NCBI GenBank assembly: GCA_002197995.1
Contig: NGZR01000001.1
Coordinates: 9,548,001-9,612,000, forward strand
Direction: 5' to 3'
Source of the DNA: Gaeumannomyces sp. JS-464
Lineage: Eukaryota; Ascomycota; Sordariomycetes; Magnaporthales; Magnaporthaceae
DNA length: 64,000 nt
Shown here: in pieces, positions 48,466-60,400 of the stretch
Numbering within the stretch: the first letter of the stretch is position 1
Layout of the letters: each line of letters starts with the position of its first letter
Notes under the pieces: generated by a model
Databases searched by the model: none
The model's input: the letters and a program-made list of their open reading frames with translations, nothing else
What the model was told of the DNA's origin: nothing
Made by a program: the position numbers and the translations under genes

Positions 48466-49701
48466 ATGATTGTCACTGCCGCCACGGTCGTTGGCTGCCT
48501 ACTCTTAGGAGGGGTCGCGGCCGGCCCCGTCGAGAAGCGAGCGCCTTACTTCAAGAACGCCTTCCGGAACGGTCACTACAAACTCGACGTCGTGGACCAG
48601 CTCGAGGCCAAGACCTGGACCAAGGCCGAGCAGTGGATCAGCAAGAAGTCGAACACCAACGGGTGCACGCTGGAAAATGCCGCCGTGAGAAGGGAATGGT
48701 GAGCACACCATGCTGTTTGCATCGGAAGCAGACAACGTAACTTCACGTGCCACTGGCCGCTAATCGGGAATTTAGGAGTGATCTCTCGGTGCCGGAACGC
48801 GAGGAGTACATTGCTGCGGTCAAGTGTCTCATGAAGCTACCGCCCAAGTCTCCGAGAGACAAATTTCCGGGAGCCCTGAGCCGCTTCGACGACTTTGTCG
48901 CCTTCCACATGACACAGGCTGGCCCGCTGCATGGCCCGGTAAGATTGAAAACCCCGGGAAAAGAATAGGAACAGACAAATCGTGGAGTAATTATGAGTTG
49001 GCACTGACATGACCACAGACGAATCTGTTCGCTGCACATCATTATTTCATCTGGGCCTACGAGAACGCCCTGCGCACCGAGTGCGGATACAAGGGATACC
49101 AGCCAGTTCGTATCTCTTTCACGTGTCCCTGATCAGTAGGGAAAGAGATGCTGATACCAGAACTGTACAGTACATGAACTACGAGCGCTACGCCGAAGAC
49201 CCGGTCAACTCGCCCATGTTCAACGGAAACAGCTCCAGCATGGGCGGCCAGGGAGAGTACAACAACTACCGTGGCGTCATGACGGGGTTCCGCGCCCCGT
49301 ACAACCTGATCAAGCCAGGAGGCGGCGGCGGATGCGTCAAGTCTGGGCCGTTTTCGGAGTAAGCCATCCATTCTTTCTATCAAGCCTTCCTTCCTCGGAA
49401 CGGGACGCTGCTGACACAAACCCTGAAACAGCATGGTCGTAAGCCTAGGCCCTGGCTCGACCGTGGTCAACGGCATCAAGAGGAACCCCCAAGCCAACGG
49501 TCTGGGCTCCAACCCCAGATGTCTGAGGCGCGACATCAACGTCAACTCGGCACTGGGCGCGAGGGCGAACTACTCCTACTCGCTCATCATGGACTACCCT
49601 CACATTAACAACTTCTACGACCGGTATCTCGGGCAGCCGTTCTTGCAAAACGACAACCACCCGTGGGGAGTAAGTCCACTCCGACAAGGGTGTTTGTTTG
49701 G

Positions 49702-49738
<37 letters not shown>

Positions 49739-50206
49739 CTTTGTTCCTTGCGGAGTTTTGATCGATACCAATGCTGACCTCGTCTCGCTACAGCTCCACA
49801 ATGCTGGCCACTACATAATCGGTGGCGACCCTGGTGGCGTGAGTGGCTGCTACCTATCCCTAGTTGGCCGAAAGCGGCGGGGCCGCGAGACTAACCAGCC
49901 GTGCGCGCGCAGGACTTCTACGCCTCCCCCGGCGACCCGGCCTTCTACTTCCACCACGGGGCGCTTGACAGGCTGTGGAGGATCTGGCAGATGCAGGACC
50001 CGGAGAACCGCATCCAGGGGTCCAACGCCATCCCGGACCCTAACCGCATGGCTGCGGCACCGGGTGCCCCACAGATTCAGCCAGGGACCAAGCTTGAGGA
50101 CATCATGGTCGACCTTATGTGGCTGGGCCCACCGCCCGCCTCGCTCCGGGAGCTCAACGACCAGTTTGGAGGAAACAAGGGGCAGTTCTGTTACTACTAT
50201 GTTTAG
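48466..50206 (+). CDS. Secreted short-form tyrosinase / catechol oxidase
   Basis: Type-3 copper enzyme that oxidises mono- or diphenols to quinones. Seven exons splice in frame to 415 residues: 48,466-48,698, 48,776-48,938, 49,019-49,105, 49,171-49,358, 49,432-49,669, 49,794-49,838 and 49,913-50,206. Signal peptide MIVTAATVVGCLLLGGVAA, then a KR processing site. CuA: FVAFHMTQAGPLHG and AAHHYFIWAYENALRTECGY. CuB: LHNAGHYIIGG and PAFYFHHGALDRLWRIWQ. It ends FCYYYV without the long C-terminal domain of intracellular tyrosinases, so it belongs to the short secreted class. No frame error anywhere, unlike neighbouring genes. It lies about 1 kb before a Zn2Cys6 factor and 4.3 kb from a PKS, so it may tailor the polyketide or make extracellular pigment. 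Monophenolase against diphenolase activity cannot be read from the sequence. Confidence 0.88.
49703..49736 (+). repeat. 34-nt poly-T tract in tyrosinase intron 5
   Basis: An uninterrupted T-run inside the 124-bp intron 49,670-49,793, between donor and acceptor. Its length in the assembly should be treated as uncertain. Confidence 0.9.
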
Positions 50207-51256
50207 GAAGGCGTGATAAAGATGAGGAGCCTATAGGGGTGGGCCGAGTTGGACTGTTGCCCTAGGTTGGAGCACCTGGGCGTTGTTCGATGTGGTTAAT
50301 GGGGCGAGACCCCGAGGTTCGGCTGCGTTCCCCAATTTGTGCGGGCAGCTGGCGGGGTCAAGATTGGGTAGGAAGGTTGGCATAGATAGCTGTTTCTTCT
50401 TCTGCTTTCTTCCTCTCAATCCTTCGTCCAGTCCTTATTCGCCTAACGATCGAATTGCATCTGGCCACATCTGGCCGCATTGACGCTAACCTTGATCGTC
50501 CACAAGTTCGTGTGCTTGTTTTTCCCTAATTCGGTGCATCTTCTTCGTGCAGCGAAATGGAAGTCAGCTCGCACGTTTTCTGTCGCCCCAACTTGCGTGG
50601 CCACGAAATTCCAGGGCCCGAACCGGGCGTTTTCGTCCAGCTGGCAGGGTTGTCGGGCCAAGATGCAGCATCCAGGCCCACACGCCGCTGCAGGGACCTG
50701 TGGAATATCCAATAAAAAGTCACCGGAACTCGATCCTTGGGACAGGGTCAAGGCGGCCAGGGTCTGCCCGTCTCCCATGACGCAAAGGGCTGAGGCAAAG
50801 AAGGCATCAAGAAAAAAAACAAATCGTAGGGCCATCGGATCACGAGTAATCTTGAATTTCGAGGTCGGCATCGATCAAGAATTTGCTGTTAGCAAGGCCA
50901 CCTCGATAATTGCGCCGTGTCCAATTGCGTGTGCTCATGGCATCAAGAGGCCGCATAAGAAGTCACGTCTCCCTTGTAGCTGCACGATCATTCGTGCCTG
51001 CCATCACCTGGACCCTTGCTTTGGGGGACCCTGTGCTCAGGGACCCTTCCTTCCTCCACTGGTCGGGCCGTGCCAATCCTGCACGTCAGCGACATTTGGT
51101 GTCACCATCAGCCCCTCCTCCAGGCCCCATCCCCATCGCATCGAACAGACAAGCCGGATCAAACGCGTGCAAACACCGATCCGCCATCCGACTCAACAGA
51201 CACCCGCCCGGGTGGCACGCAGGCGCCAAGCGTTCAACGGCGACGCCCTCAGAAAC
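50207..51256. other. Intergenic region upstream of the Zn2Cys6 factor
   Basis: Holds the tyrosinase 3' flank and the regulator's promoter. A long open frame at 50,480-51,448 overlaps the start of the regulator in another phase and has no domain. The last 150 bp are C-rich and pyrimidine-poor in T. No clear TATA box. Confidence 0.35.
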
Positions 51257-54058
51257 ATGTCTCCCTTCCGCCAATTGCTGCCCGCAGCCCCGCCCGGAAA
51301 CGATGCCGACAGCTCGTCGAGCACGACGCCCTCGTCGTCCGGCTCGTCCCGGAAGCCGCCCAGGAAGAACAGGGCCGACATTGCCTGCACGCCTTGTCGC
51401 AAGCGGCGAAGCAAGGTATGCGGCGCCCGGTGGCGTCTGGTGCCATGATTTCCATCCGCGTTCGTGTGGCTGACGAATACTGCCATCTCCCGCGTCGGGC
51501 TGCCTCGCGCTCGGCGCGTGCGAGCACCCGGCACACCCCGAGCGGGGGAGGCGCGGGCGACCGTTTTTATCCCTCATTTATCTAGTGCAACGGGGCACGA
51601 CCAATCTGCCTGCGATGCGCGCAGTCGGGCCTGGAATGCGAGTACGAGGTACCCCAAGCCGAGGCCATGAAGCGGAAGCTCGACGACCTCGAGGCGGCCA
51701 ACAAGCAGCTCGCCCTTTCCGAGGAGCGCCTCCGCCAGCGCGCCTCGGCCTACGACGAGCTGGTCGAGATCCTGCGCACGCGGCCCGAGCACGAGGTCGG
51801 CTCCATCGTCTCCCGTGTCCGCTCCCGGCGAGCAGGTCGAATCCGTCGTCCGGCTCGTCAAGGACGGCGACCTGTTGCTGCAGCTCCGCCTGGACCCGAC
51901 CGCCGTCCCGTTTTGTTTCCAGTTCCCGCTCATCTCCGCGATGCCGTCCTTCCTGCTCGACGTCAAGGCCAACCCATATATCAACTCTATACTCTACCAA
52001 CAGACGCTTGGCAAGGAGGGTCAACGAATCGACAATACCCAAGATACAGACTCAGGGTCGGCCACACCGGAGTCATCAGAGGGCCCACCGTCAGCCGCAA
52101 CCCCCACGGATGACACTTTGAAGATGTACCAAGTGCCATTTCATGCCGGGAAACTTGCGGATCCTCGGCTCGGCCTGATCAAAGCCTCCAGATGGACGTC
52201 AGTCACATCATCTGACACTTTGGTGCGAGATCTGCTCGAGATCTACTTCCTCCACGAGTTCACCTCCTGCTGTGTGTTCCACAAAGATCATTTTCTCAAC
52301 GACATGGTGTCGGGCCGCGAACGGTACTGCTCGCCGTTACTGGCCAATGCCGTCCTGGCCATCGCCTGTGTATGCTGGACCCCACACCTGTTCTCTTCAA
52401 TTGCCCCTTCACCTCACTGTTTGCTTACCTGCATCCCTAATATCGATGGTCTCTTTGGCTTATCTAACCAATTTCCGCTGCTTTCAGCACGGTCACAAGG
52501 GGCTAGAGAAAAGAGCACATTTCTGGAACCCAAAAAGCTTGTATTACCAATTCATGGCCGAATTCAAGCGGTTGTGGGAGCTAGAGTCGGGCGAGCACCA
52601 AATCACGACTGTCCAAGCTGGCGTTGTAATCTGCGTCTCCCATAACGTGGACGGTCTTGACAAAGTCGGCACGTCCTTTCTAGCCCAGTCCGTCGCTATC
52701 GGGCGTGAAATGGGAATTTTCAGCCCTGCGACATACGCGCCACTGAGTCCGGAGCGCAAAGCCGTCTACACAGTAACGGCACAAGGCATCTACGCCTGGG
52801 AAAGGTTTGTACCATCTGCTCGTCCACTCTAACTAACTGAGTGGGAACCACGGTTCTCGGCAAGTACGGAGTCGTGGCCTCTAGCTACTCCGATTCCCGT
52901 TGGCTAACCGCAAGGGCGATACTCTGCCCCACGGTCGATTTAGCATCCAGAGTTTCTGCTTTTACCGCTCCCCTTTTGTCACGACGCGACCACCTCCCTT
53001 CCCCCCCTGGACGAGATCCACTACTCCAAGTACGCCGGGGAGCTGTGGCTGCAGTTTCCTGGTGCGCAGCAGCCGGTGCCCTGCCACCATGGATTGACGT
53101 TCCGGTCTATTGTCGGTTTCCGGCAAATAATGTGCGACCTCGCAGAGCGGGTATACGGCCGAGGCAAAAGCCCACGCTCTTTGTCCCTCCTCGAGGCCAT
53201 GGGCTACCGGAAGAGGCTGCTCTATTGGTACGACCACCTCCCCCCCCCCTTCGGGCGGACAGGGTCGTTACACCATCGGATCTGAAACTACATATGCGTT
53301 ACCACAACCTTATGGCTCTGCTGTTTGAGCCGTCTGTCGCCATGTCACTGGGCGAACTCGACGGGAACACGGCAGGGGGCGAGGCCTCCCCGGCGGCCAT
53401 CGTCTCCCATTCCAAAGCGTGCTATGAAACACTCTTTCGGCTTTTCTATCTCCGGCACGGATTCGACCTTTGGGACTCGAGCCTGATACACTACTCTGCA
53501 ATTGCTTCCTTTACCGCTATATCGCGTTTGCAGGCTATAAAGTCACCGGCGCTCGCGGCAAATCAGAGCCAAAGCGTCACTTTACATGGTGTTGACCGTC
53601 GATCTCGCGACGAAGCGCTGTCGAGCCTCATGCTCTGCGCACAAGGCTTGCGCGAGCATGCTCGCTACAGCCTACTCAGCGAAGTCATTTTCAGACTCAT
53701 TCGTCACTCTCTGGCGCCCGGCGAGCTCGCTATGCTCCGCGACCATGGCGTTGACCTGGAGCCACGTGAAAGCGAGCAGACGCTGGCCACCTACCTCAGA
53801 TCGCTCTACCCCGTGGGCGTTGTCGGCATTGCCGACGATCCACAGGGGAAGAGAATGGACGCGATCATTCAATCTTATAAACGTCTTGAGGTCTCAGCTC
53901 AGGGGACTGCCCATGGCCGGCAAGCTCCTCGATCGGGAGGTAGTAGCCCTACAAAACGTCGGGCACGGATGGAGGGCCGAGGACACGTGGCGACTAAAAC
54001 CCGTGTCCTTCGAGGTGCGATGCTCGTCAGTATCTTCACCGGCACCAACCGTGCCTAG
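51257..54058 (+). CDS. Zn2Cys6 fungal transcription factor (likely cluster regulator)
   Basis: Nuclear DNA-binding regulator. Exon 1 (51,257-51,415) has a Ser-rich start and ACTPCRKRRSK; after a 170-bp intron exon 2 opens CNGARPICLRCAQSGLEC, completing C-x2-C-x6-C-x6-C-x2-C-x6-C. A coiled-coil linker follows (MKRKLDDLEAANKQLALSEE, 51,667), then the fungal-specific transcription factor middle region (FLHEFTSCCVFHKDHF, 52,250; HFWNPKSLYYQFMAEFKRLW, 52,525). A 118-bp intron is at 52,370-52,487 and another probably starts at 52,815. The frame slips at C-runs 51,824-51,826, 53,001-53,007 and 53,240-53,249. The last part (DLKLHMRYHNLMALLF onward) stays open to 54,058, but the true stop is uncertain. 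It lies tail to tail with the PKS, 438 bp apart, which suits a pathway-specific regulator; the target sites are not known. Confidence 0.8.
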
Positions 54059-54495
54059 TGCTTCAGGAATAGCCATCCATGTATGACCATTCATGCCCAG
54101 ATGCTTTTGGACCTGTGCAAGATTACCATCTTCTGGGCCACCTTAATCAACCCGTCGGGCGTGGGGATCGTCGGCCCATCGCGATGAGCTAGCCCCCAAC
54201 GATGCGCATCCGCGCTGGGAACGCGTCTCCTCACCTAGAAGAGGATGTTGAGACGAGCATGTGATCAACGAGAGTCAAATGAAACATGGCCCAAGTAACT
54301 TGCGTAGTAACTTTCGAAACGGAGGCCAGAACTGATGCCAGGCTCGACGCTGTAACCCGCGGAACCGAAAGGTATTGCTTCGAACACAAATAGATAAACA
54401 TTAAGAAAAATTTCCAGAGAAACCAGGAGACACGCTATCGTCTGTTGCCATATACGGACAACACCCACCCGTTCACCCCGTTACCTCCCGATCCA
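54059..54495. other. Convergent 3' flank between regulator and PKS
   Basis: Both genes end into this stretch. No coding or structural signal seen; it should hold both polyadenylation regions. Confidence 0.4.
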
Positions 54496-57400
54496 TTACG
54501 ACAAATCAAGCGGCGCCACCTTGTCAAAGGAGCACAGCTCGGTCTTCTTGAGCACCGTGTCCGCCAGCGAAGAGAAGGACCCGCTGCTGAGCAGGTCGAG
54601 GATTTGCAACACAGAGCCAAACTCGCGGGTGATCCAGTTGCGGATTTCGATAGACACAAGAGAATCGAGACCGTAGAAGACGGTTCCCTTGCTGGGGTCG
54701 AGCTCCTCACGGGGAAGCATGAGCACACCAGCCGTCTTGTCCAGCAGCGCGTCGATGATGATCTTGTGTGCGTCTTCATACGAACCGGCTCGCTTGAGCG
54801 CCGCTCCTGGGGAAACAGTCGACGTCACGGCGCCAGCCCCGCCACCCTCGGCCGCCTGTCGCTCTCGAAGCCTGGTCCTGAGGGGCGAGAAGCGCGCGTC
54901 CGAGGCCCAGAAGGGCAGCGAGGCAGCTGCTGGCGAGAGCTTGAGGCCGGTGACGACCTGGCCGCCGCACGTCTCGTCTGCTTTGCCCGAGATGGCGGCC
55001 GCGATCAAGGCGAGGATCTCCTTCTCGGAAATGGCCTCGCCGCCAATCTGGGCCAGCACCTCGCGCTGCCGCTCCGCGTTCTCGGCCAGGTAGCCCGTGT
55101 CGCTGACGGCGGCCAGGTCGAGCGTGGCGGCAGGCAGGCCGAGACGTCGGCGGTGCCGCACCAGGCTGTCTAGGAAAGTATTTGCGGCCGCGTAGGCCGA
55201 CTGGCCCTGGTTGCCGATGATGCCGGCTACGGAGCTGAGGGCGATGAAGAAGTCGAGCGGTTGGCCCAGTAGCGCGTTGTGCAGGTTCCAGCCGCCCGCT
55301 ACTTTGGACCGTACTACGCTCTCCCACTGGCGGAATTCCATCTTCTCGAATAAGACGTCCTGTGTTTGAGTATTAGCGGCTGCACCAAAACAAAGCGCGG
55401 GGGTATATCAGGGGCTAAGTCAGGGCCCTGGCTTACATCGAGAATCATGGCGCTGTGGATGACGCCCTTGACGGCAGGCATCTGGGCGGCTGCCAGGTCG
55501 GCAATCACGCGTTCCACGTCGGCTGCTTGGGAGACATCGCATCGGCTAACGACGATCCTTGCGCCGTGCTCAGACTTGGCCTCGTCGATCAGCTGGCCAA
55601 CCTTGGGCGCCACCTTTGCCGAACGCGAAACGAGGGCGATATTCCTGGCGCCCTTCTGCGTCATCCACCTGGCGATGCTGCGCCCGATACCTCCGGTACC
55701 GCCGACAATGATGTATGTCGCTTCTGGGCGGAGCAGCTTCTCGAATGCCTTGGGAGAGTGTGTTGCCTGTCGCGGATGCACCGTCAGCCAGGCTTGCAAC
55801 AAGATTACAGCGAAGTAAGGGCAAAATGCACGTACCTTGACCATGTCATCGGGGGCGGCGGTCACGAGGATCTTGCCGTGAACCTTGCCGGCCTGCAGCG
55901 TCCGGAACGCTGCCTCGACCTCGGGTATACTGAAGGCTGTTGTGGGCGAGATGGGTCTGACGGCGCCGTAGCTCAGCAGCTTGAAGACGTCATCCAAGAG
56001 CCTGCGCATAATGCGCGGCTTGTTAGAGGCCACGAGCGTTAGGTCGATCGAGGAAAAGGAGGCGTTCTTGTCGAAGACGGCCATGCCCAGACTGGCGTTG
56101 GCCAAGATGCTGCGCTTGCCGATCTCGACGAATCGGCCAAAGCAGGCGAGGCATTCCCAGGTCTCGCGCAACGCGTCGCCGGCCAGCGAGTTAAGCACCA
56201 CGTCAACGCCCCTACCGCCCGTCGCGCGCTTGACGGCCTCGGCGAAGGAAACGTCACGGCTGTAAAAAGATGTGGTCCTCGAGCACGCCGTAGGTGGCCA
56301 TCAGGAACTCCTTCTTGGCTACGCTGCCGACCGTCGCGTACACCTCGGCGCCGACCATCTGCGCCAGCATGACGGCGGCCTGGCCGACGCCGCCGGCCGC
56401 GGCGTGGATCAGCACCGTCTCGCCGCGCTGTAGGCGGCCGACGTCGAAGAGGCCGTAGTAGGCCGTCGAGAAGACGACGGGCACGGTCGCGGCGGCCTCG
56501 AGCGTCATGTCGTCGGGCACCCTGGCGGCGCTGGTCGACTTGCAGCGCGTGTAGGTCGAGTAGGCGCCCTCGGAGCTGGCGCAGACGCGGTCGCCGATCT
56601 TGAAGTCGGCCACGTCGGCGCCCACGGCGCTGACCAGGCCCGCGCACTCGACGCCCAGGTACGGCGAGGGGACCTCGCCCATCGAGACCATGATGTCCTT
56701 GAAGTTCATGCTCGTCACCTTGATCTCGATCAGGATCTCGTCCGGCTTGAGAGGGACGGCGGCCTTGTCGTCGTCGACAAAGTGCAGCGTGTCGAGCGCG
56801 CCCTTGGTCCCGACCGCGAGCCGCAGCGGCCGGCCGGGCTGGCCGAAGGGCTGGGGGAAGGGCGGGGTGGCGGGGTTGGTGTGCTGCTCCACGAAGGCGT
56901 CCAGCTCGACGTCGTCCGTCACGCGGCAGACGCTCAGGGCCCCTTGCCGCTCCTGGAACTCCATGTCAGGGTCGCCACCAGTGCTGACGCCGTCGTCGTC
57001 GTCATCGGGGGTGGTTGTCTTTCCAAACACGTGGCTCGCGACCTCGGCGATGAAGCCCGCGTCCCTCGATGCCGACAGTCCAGTCTCGCCGTCGAGGTCC
57101 AGGGTCGCAAACTTCATGCCTGTCTCTGACCTGACGGTTCGCGCCAGGCCGAGGATCATGCCCAACCGCGGATCCGTGGCGTCTGAGTGCGCACCCTTGA
57201 CGACCCAGAGAATCCCCTTCGCGGACAGGATGAGTCGCTGCACGCTCTCAAAAGCGGCCGCGTCCAGGCCGGCCAGGAGGGGCTCTCCGTCAAGCTCGAC
57301 GAGCACGATGCAGATCTTCCCCACGTACGGGGATCCTGCTGTGGGATCTACCGGCGCCGTCTCGAGCGAAGCCAAGTTGATATCCGGCACTCTGTCGGAC

Positions 57401-60400
57401 TGGTGACTAGCGAGGAGCTTCTTCTTGAGCTCTGTGGCTAGCCCTTCCGCATCTTGTTGCTGTTGTGTGGAGACTATCACGATGTCGTCTGTGATGTCTC
57501 GCTTGGCCCGAGCAGGCACCTCCGCTACGTCAATCGCCTCGTCGTGAACTCCATTTGTGCCGTTCGTACCATTGACTCCATTCGAGATCTTCGACTCGGA
57601 CGAATCGCTGGAGGCAGCAACCTCGGGATATAGCGGCTCCCAGGACTCCTTGAAACAGAGCTCCCGTGCACCAGTCGCCGAGGCGACTGCGGCGTCGCCG
57701 TCGAAGATTGGGTCGATTACCAGCCCCTCCATGTTTATCAGCTCCTTTTGCCCGTCCATGCTTGTTGCAAACATGGTGATCTTGGTCGAGCCCGGGTTGG
57801 CAAAGTTCGGGTTGCCCTCGCCATAGACGCGGATCCGGTCGCCCGGCTGGCTCGCCAGGCGGCGCACGTCGGCAGACACGGTTAGGCTCTTGAAGAAACG
57901 GGGCATGTACAGAGCCGGAAGCTTGTGTCTGCCCGCACCCAGGATGACCCAGGCTGCGTGCGTGAACTGATCCAGCAGCGTCGGGTGGATGTGCAACGGT
58001 GCCTCATACTCCTTGGGCATGATCTTGGCCGTGTCGGGCACCACCACTTCGGCCACGCAGGAAGTGTCGCTCGCCGTGCAGTTCTCCATGGACCTAAACT
58101 GCGCGCTGTACTTGGCAGTCACTGCCTCAAGCTCCTCGTATAGTTCGTCCGCGCTCACGGGGTCGGTACAGGCATCGAGGACCCTGCGTTTGCGTGCCTC
58201 GAAGGCGGCGGCACTGTCTGTGGGCGCGTCGTGCACCGTGTTGGTCTGGTTGCTGCCACCGGCGGCAGGGGCGGTGATAGCCCCTGGCTTGTGCTCGACG
58301 CGGATGAGACCGCGGCAGTGCTCGATCCACTCGCGCTCCTTGTTCCAGGAGAAGATGCGGAACTCGTCCCACACGGCCGAGGACTCGCGGGTGCCCTCCG
58401 GGTTGGGCCTCAAAGTGATGTTGGTCTCAGAATCTACGCCCTCCTGGATGACGAGCGGGCGGCTGATAGTGACATCGCGGAACACAAACTTGTCGACGAG
58501 CCCCTCGGCGTCCTGCGCACCCAGCCCTGCCGCCACGGCCGCCCTTTGCGCCGCGGCCTCGATGGCCATGCTGAGGTAGCCCGCCATGGGGAACACGGTC
58601 ATCTCCTGCATGGCGTGACCGCGGACCCACGGCATGTCGTCTGCGCGGAGGATGCTGCGCCACGTCGGCTCCATGTCGTTTGACCAGTCGGCCAGGCTGC
58701 CCAGGACGTCGTTGCGCGGGAACTTGCGGTGCAGGTGCGCCCTGCTCACGCGCGTCTCCCACCAGTACCGCGTCTTGTGGTCCCACGCGTACTTGGGCAT
58801 GTCGCTCAGCACCTTGACCGGCTTCGGCGGCGGCACCGGGAAGTTGACGGCGCCAAAGTCGATGGCCGCGCCGTGCACAAACAGCGAGCCCGCGAGGTTG
58901 AGGGCCGTGTCGACCGCGTCCTTGTTGCGCACCAGTGACCCAAAATATTGCGGCTTTTTGGGCAGCGTCTCGATTGCCTTGAGGATCTGCTTCACCGGCC
59001 CTTCAAGCGCCGTGTGTGGGCCGATTTCAACGAGGACGTCCATATTCTCCCTGCCCGTCTCGGGCGTGCACATGCAGGTCACGGCCTGCGAGAAGAGTAC
59101 AGGCTGCGTGAGGTTCTGCACCCAGTACGAGGTGTCCAGCTCCGCCAGACTCACGAGCTTCTCGCCCCTCAGTGACGAGTAGAACTCGACCTCGTGGCCG
59201 TCGTCGTCGCCGCCCGCCATGGGAGACAGCTCGCCGACCGAAGCTCCATACCAGTTCGCCACGAGCTCCATGTGGTGGGAGTGGTACGCCGTCTCGACGC
59301 GCACTCTCCTGTTAAAGAGCTGCTTCTCCTCCACCTTGGCCTGCAGCTCCTCGACTGCCGTGACGTCGCCCGACGCAGTGATGCTCCCGGGGCTGTTGAC
59401 GCACGCCACCGTCACGCGGTTATGCTTCTCCTGCTTCAGCGTCTTGATCAACGGCCACACGTCCTCGGGCCCGGCGCCGACCGCCAGCATGCCGCCCTTG
59501 AGGTCCGGGTAAGCGGCTTTGAGCTGCAGCACCGACTGCCCGCGCAGGTAGGCGATGGCGGCGCACTCCTCGTGCGTGAGAGCGCCGGCCGCGTACGCTG
59601 CCCCGATCTCACCGCTCGAGTGGCCCGCCACGGCGTCGGGCCGCACACCCCAGGCCCGCAGCAGATCCACCAGCGCCAGCTGCACGGCCGTGCAGCCCGG
59701 CTGGCTCAGCTCCGCCTCGGAGATGCGCGACGTCTTGGCGTCCCGGGTAGTCAGCTCCTCGAGCAGGCTGAAGCTAGCGCCCAGGCGCGCCAGGCAGGCG
59801 TCGAAGCGCTCGAGGGACGTCTTGAAGACCGGGTAGGTCGCGATCAGCTCGCGGCCCATGGCGTGCCACTGGGCGCCCTGGCCCGTGAAGACGAAGCCGA
59901 GGCGCGGCGGCCTCGTGGACCGGACGGGGCTGGCGGGCGCGTCGTTTGCAAAAGTAGAGATCAGGCCGTTGCCCTCGGACCCGACGGCGAAGAATTTGTA
60001 CGGCAGGAACGAGCGCCGCTGGCCCAGCGTGTAGGCCATGTCGCGCAGCAGCGAGCCCTGGAAGGCCACGGGCCGCCGCTCCAGGTACACGGTCACGCTC
60101 TTCATCTGCTCGACAAGGGCGGCCTTGCTGTGCGCCGAGACGACGAAGAGGTGCTTTGGCTCAACGTAGCCGCCCGGCACGAAGGCGGTATTGGCTGCGG
60201 CGGCGGCCAGCTTGGGCTGGCGCGGCGGCGCGGCCAGGACGGCGTGGGCGTTGCCGCCGCCGAAGCCGAAGCTGTTAATGCTGGCGTACTTCATGCCGCG
60301 CGGCCACGGCATGACGCGGCTGGGCACCTTGACGCCCCACTCGTCGAAGGGGATCTCCCTGTTGCCGTCGCGGAAGTCGTGGTTCGGCAGAAGGTAGCCG

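Noticed and set aside
50480..51448. 322-codon open frame overlapping the Zn2Cys6 gene start
   Set aside because: Different phase from the Zn cluster, which splices perfectly in the other frame; no domain.
26481..54058. Laccase plus tyrosinase as a classical DHN-melanin cluster
   Set aside because: The PKS is highly reducing, not the non-reducing type used for DHN-melanin, and no scytalone dehydratase or naphthol reductase is present.
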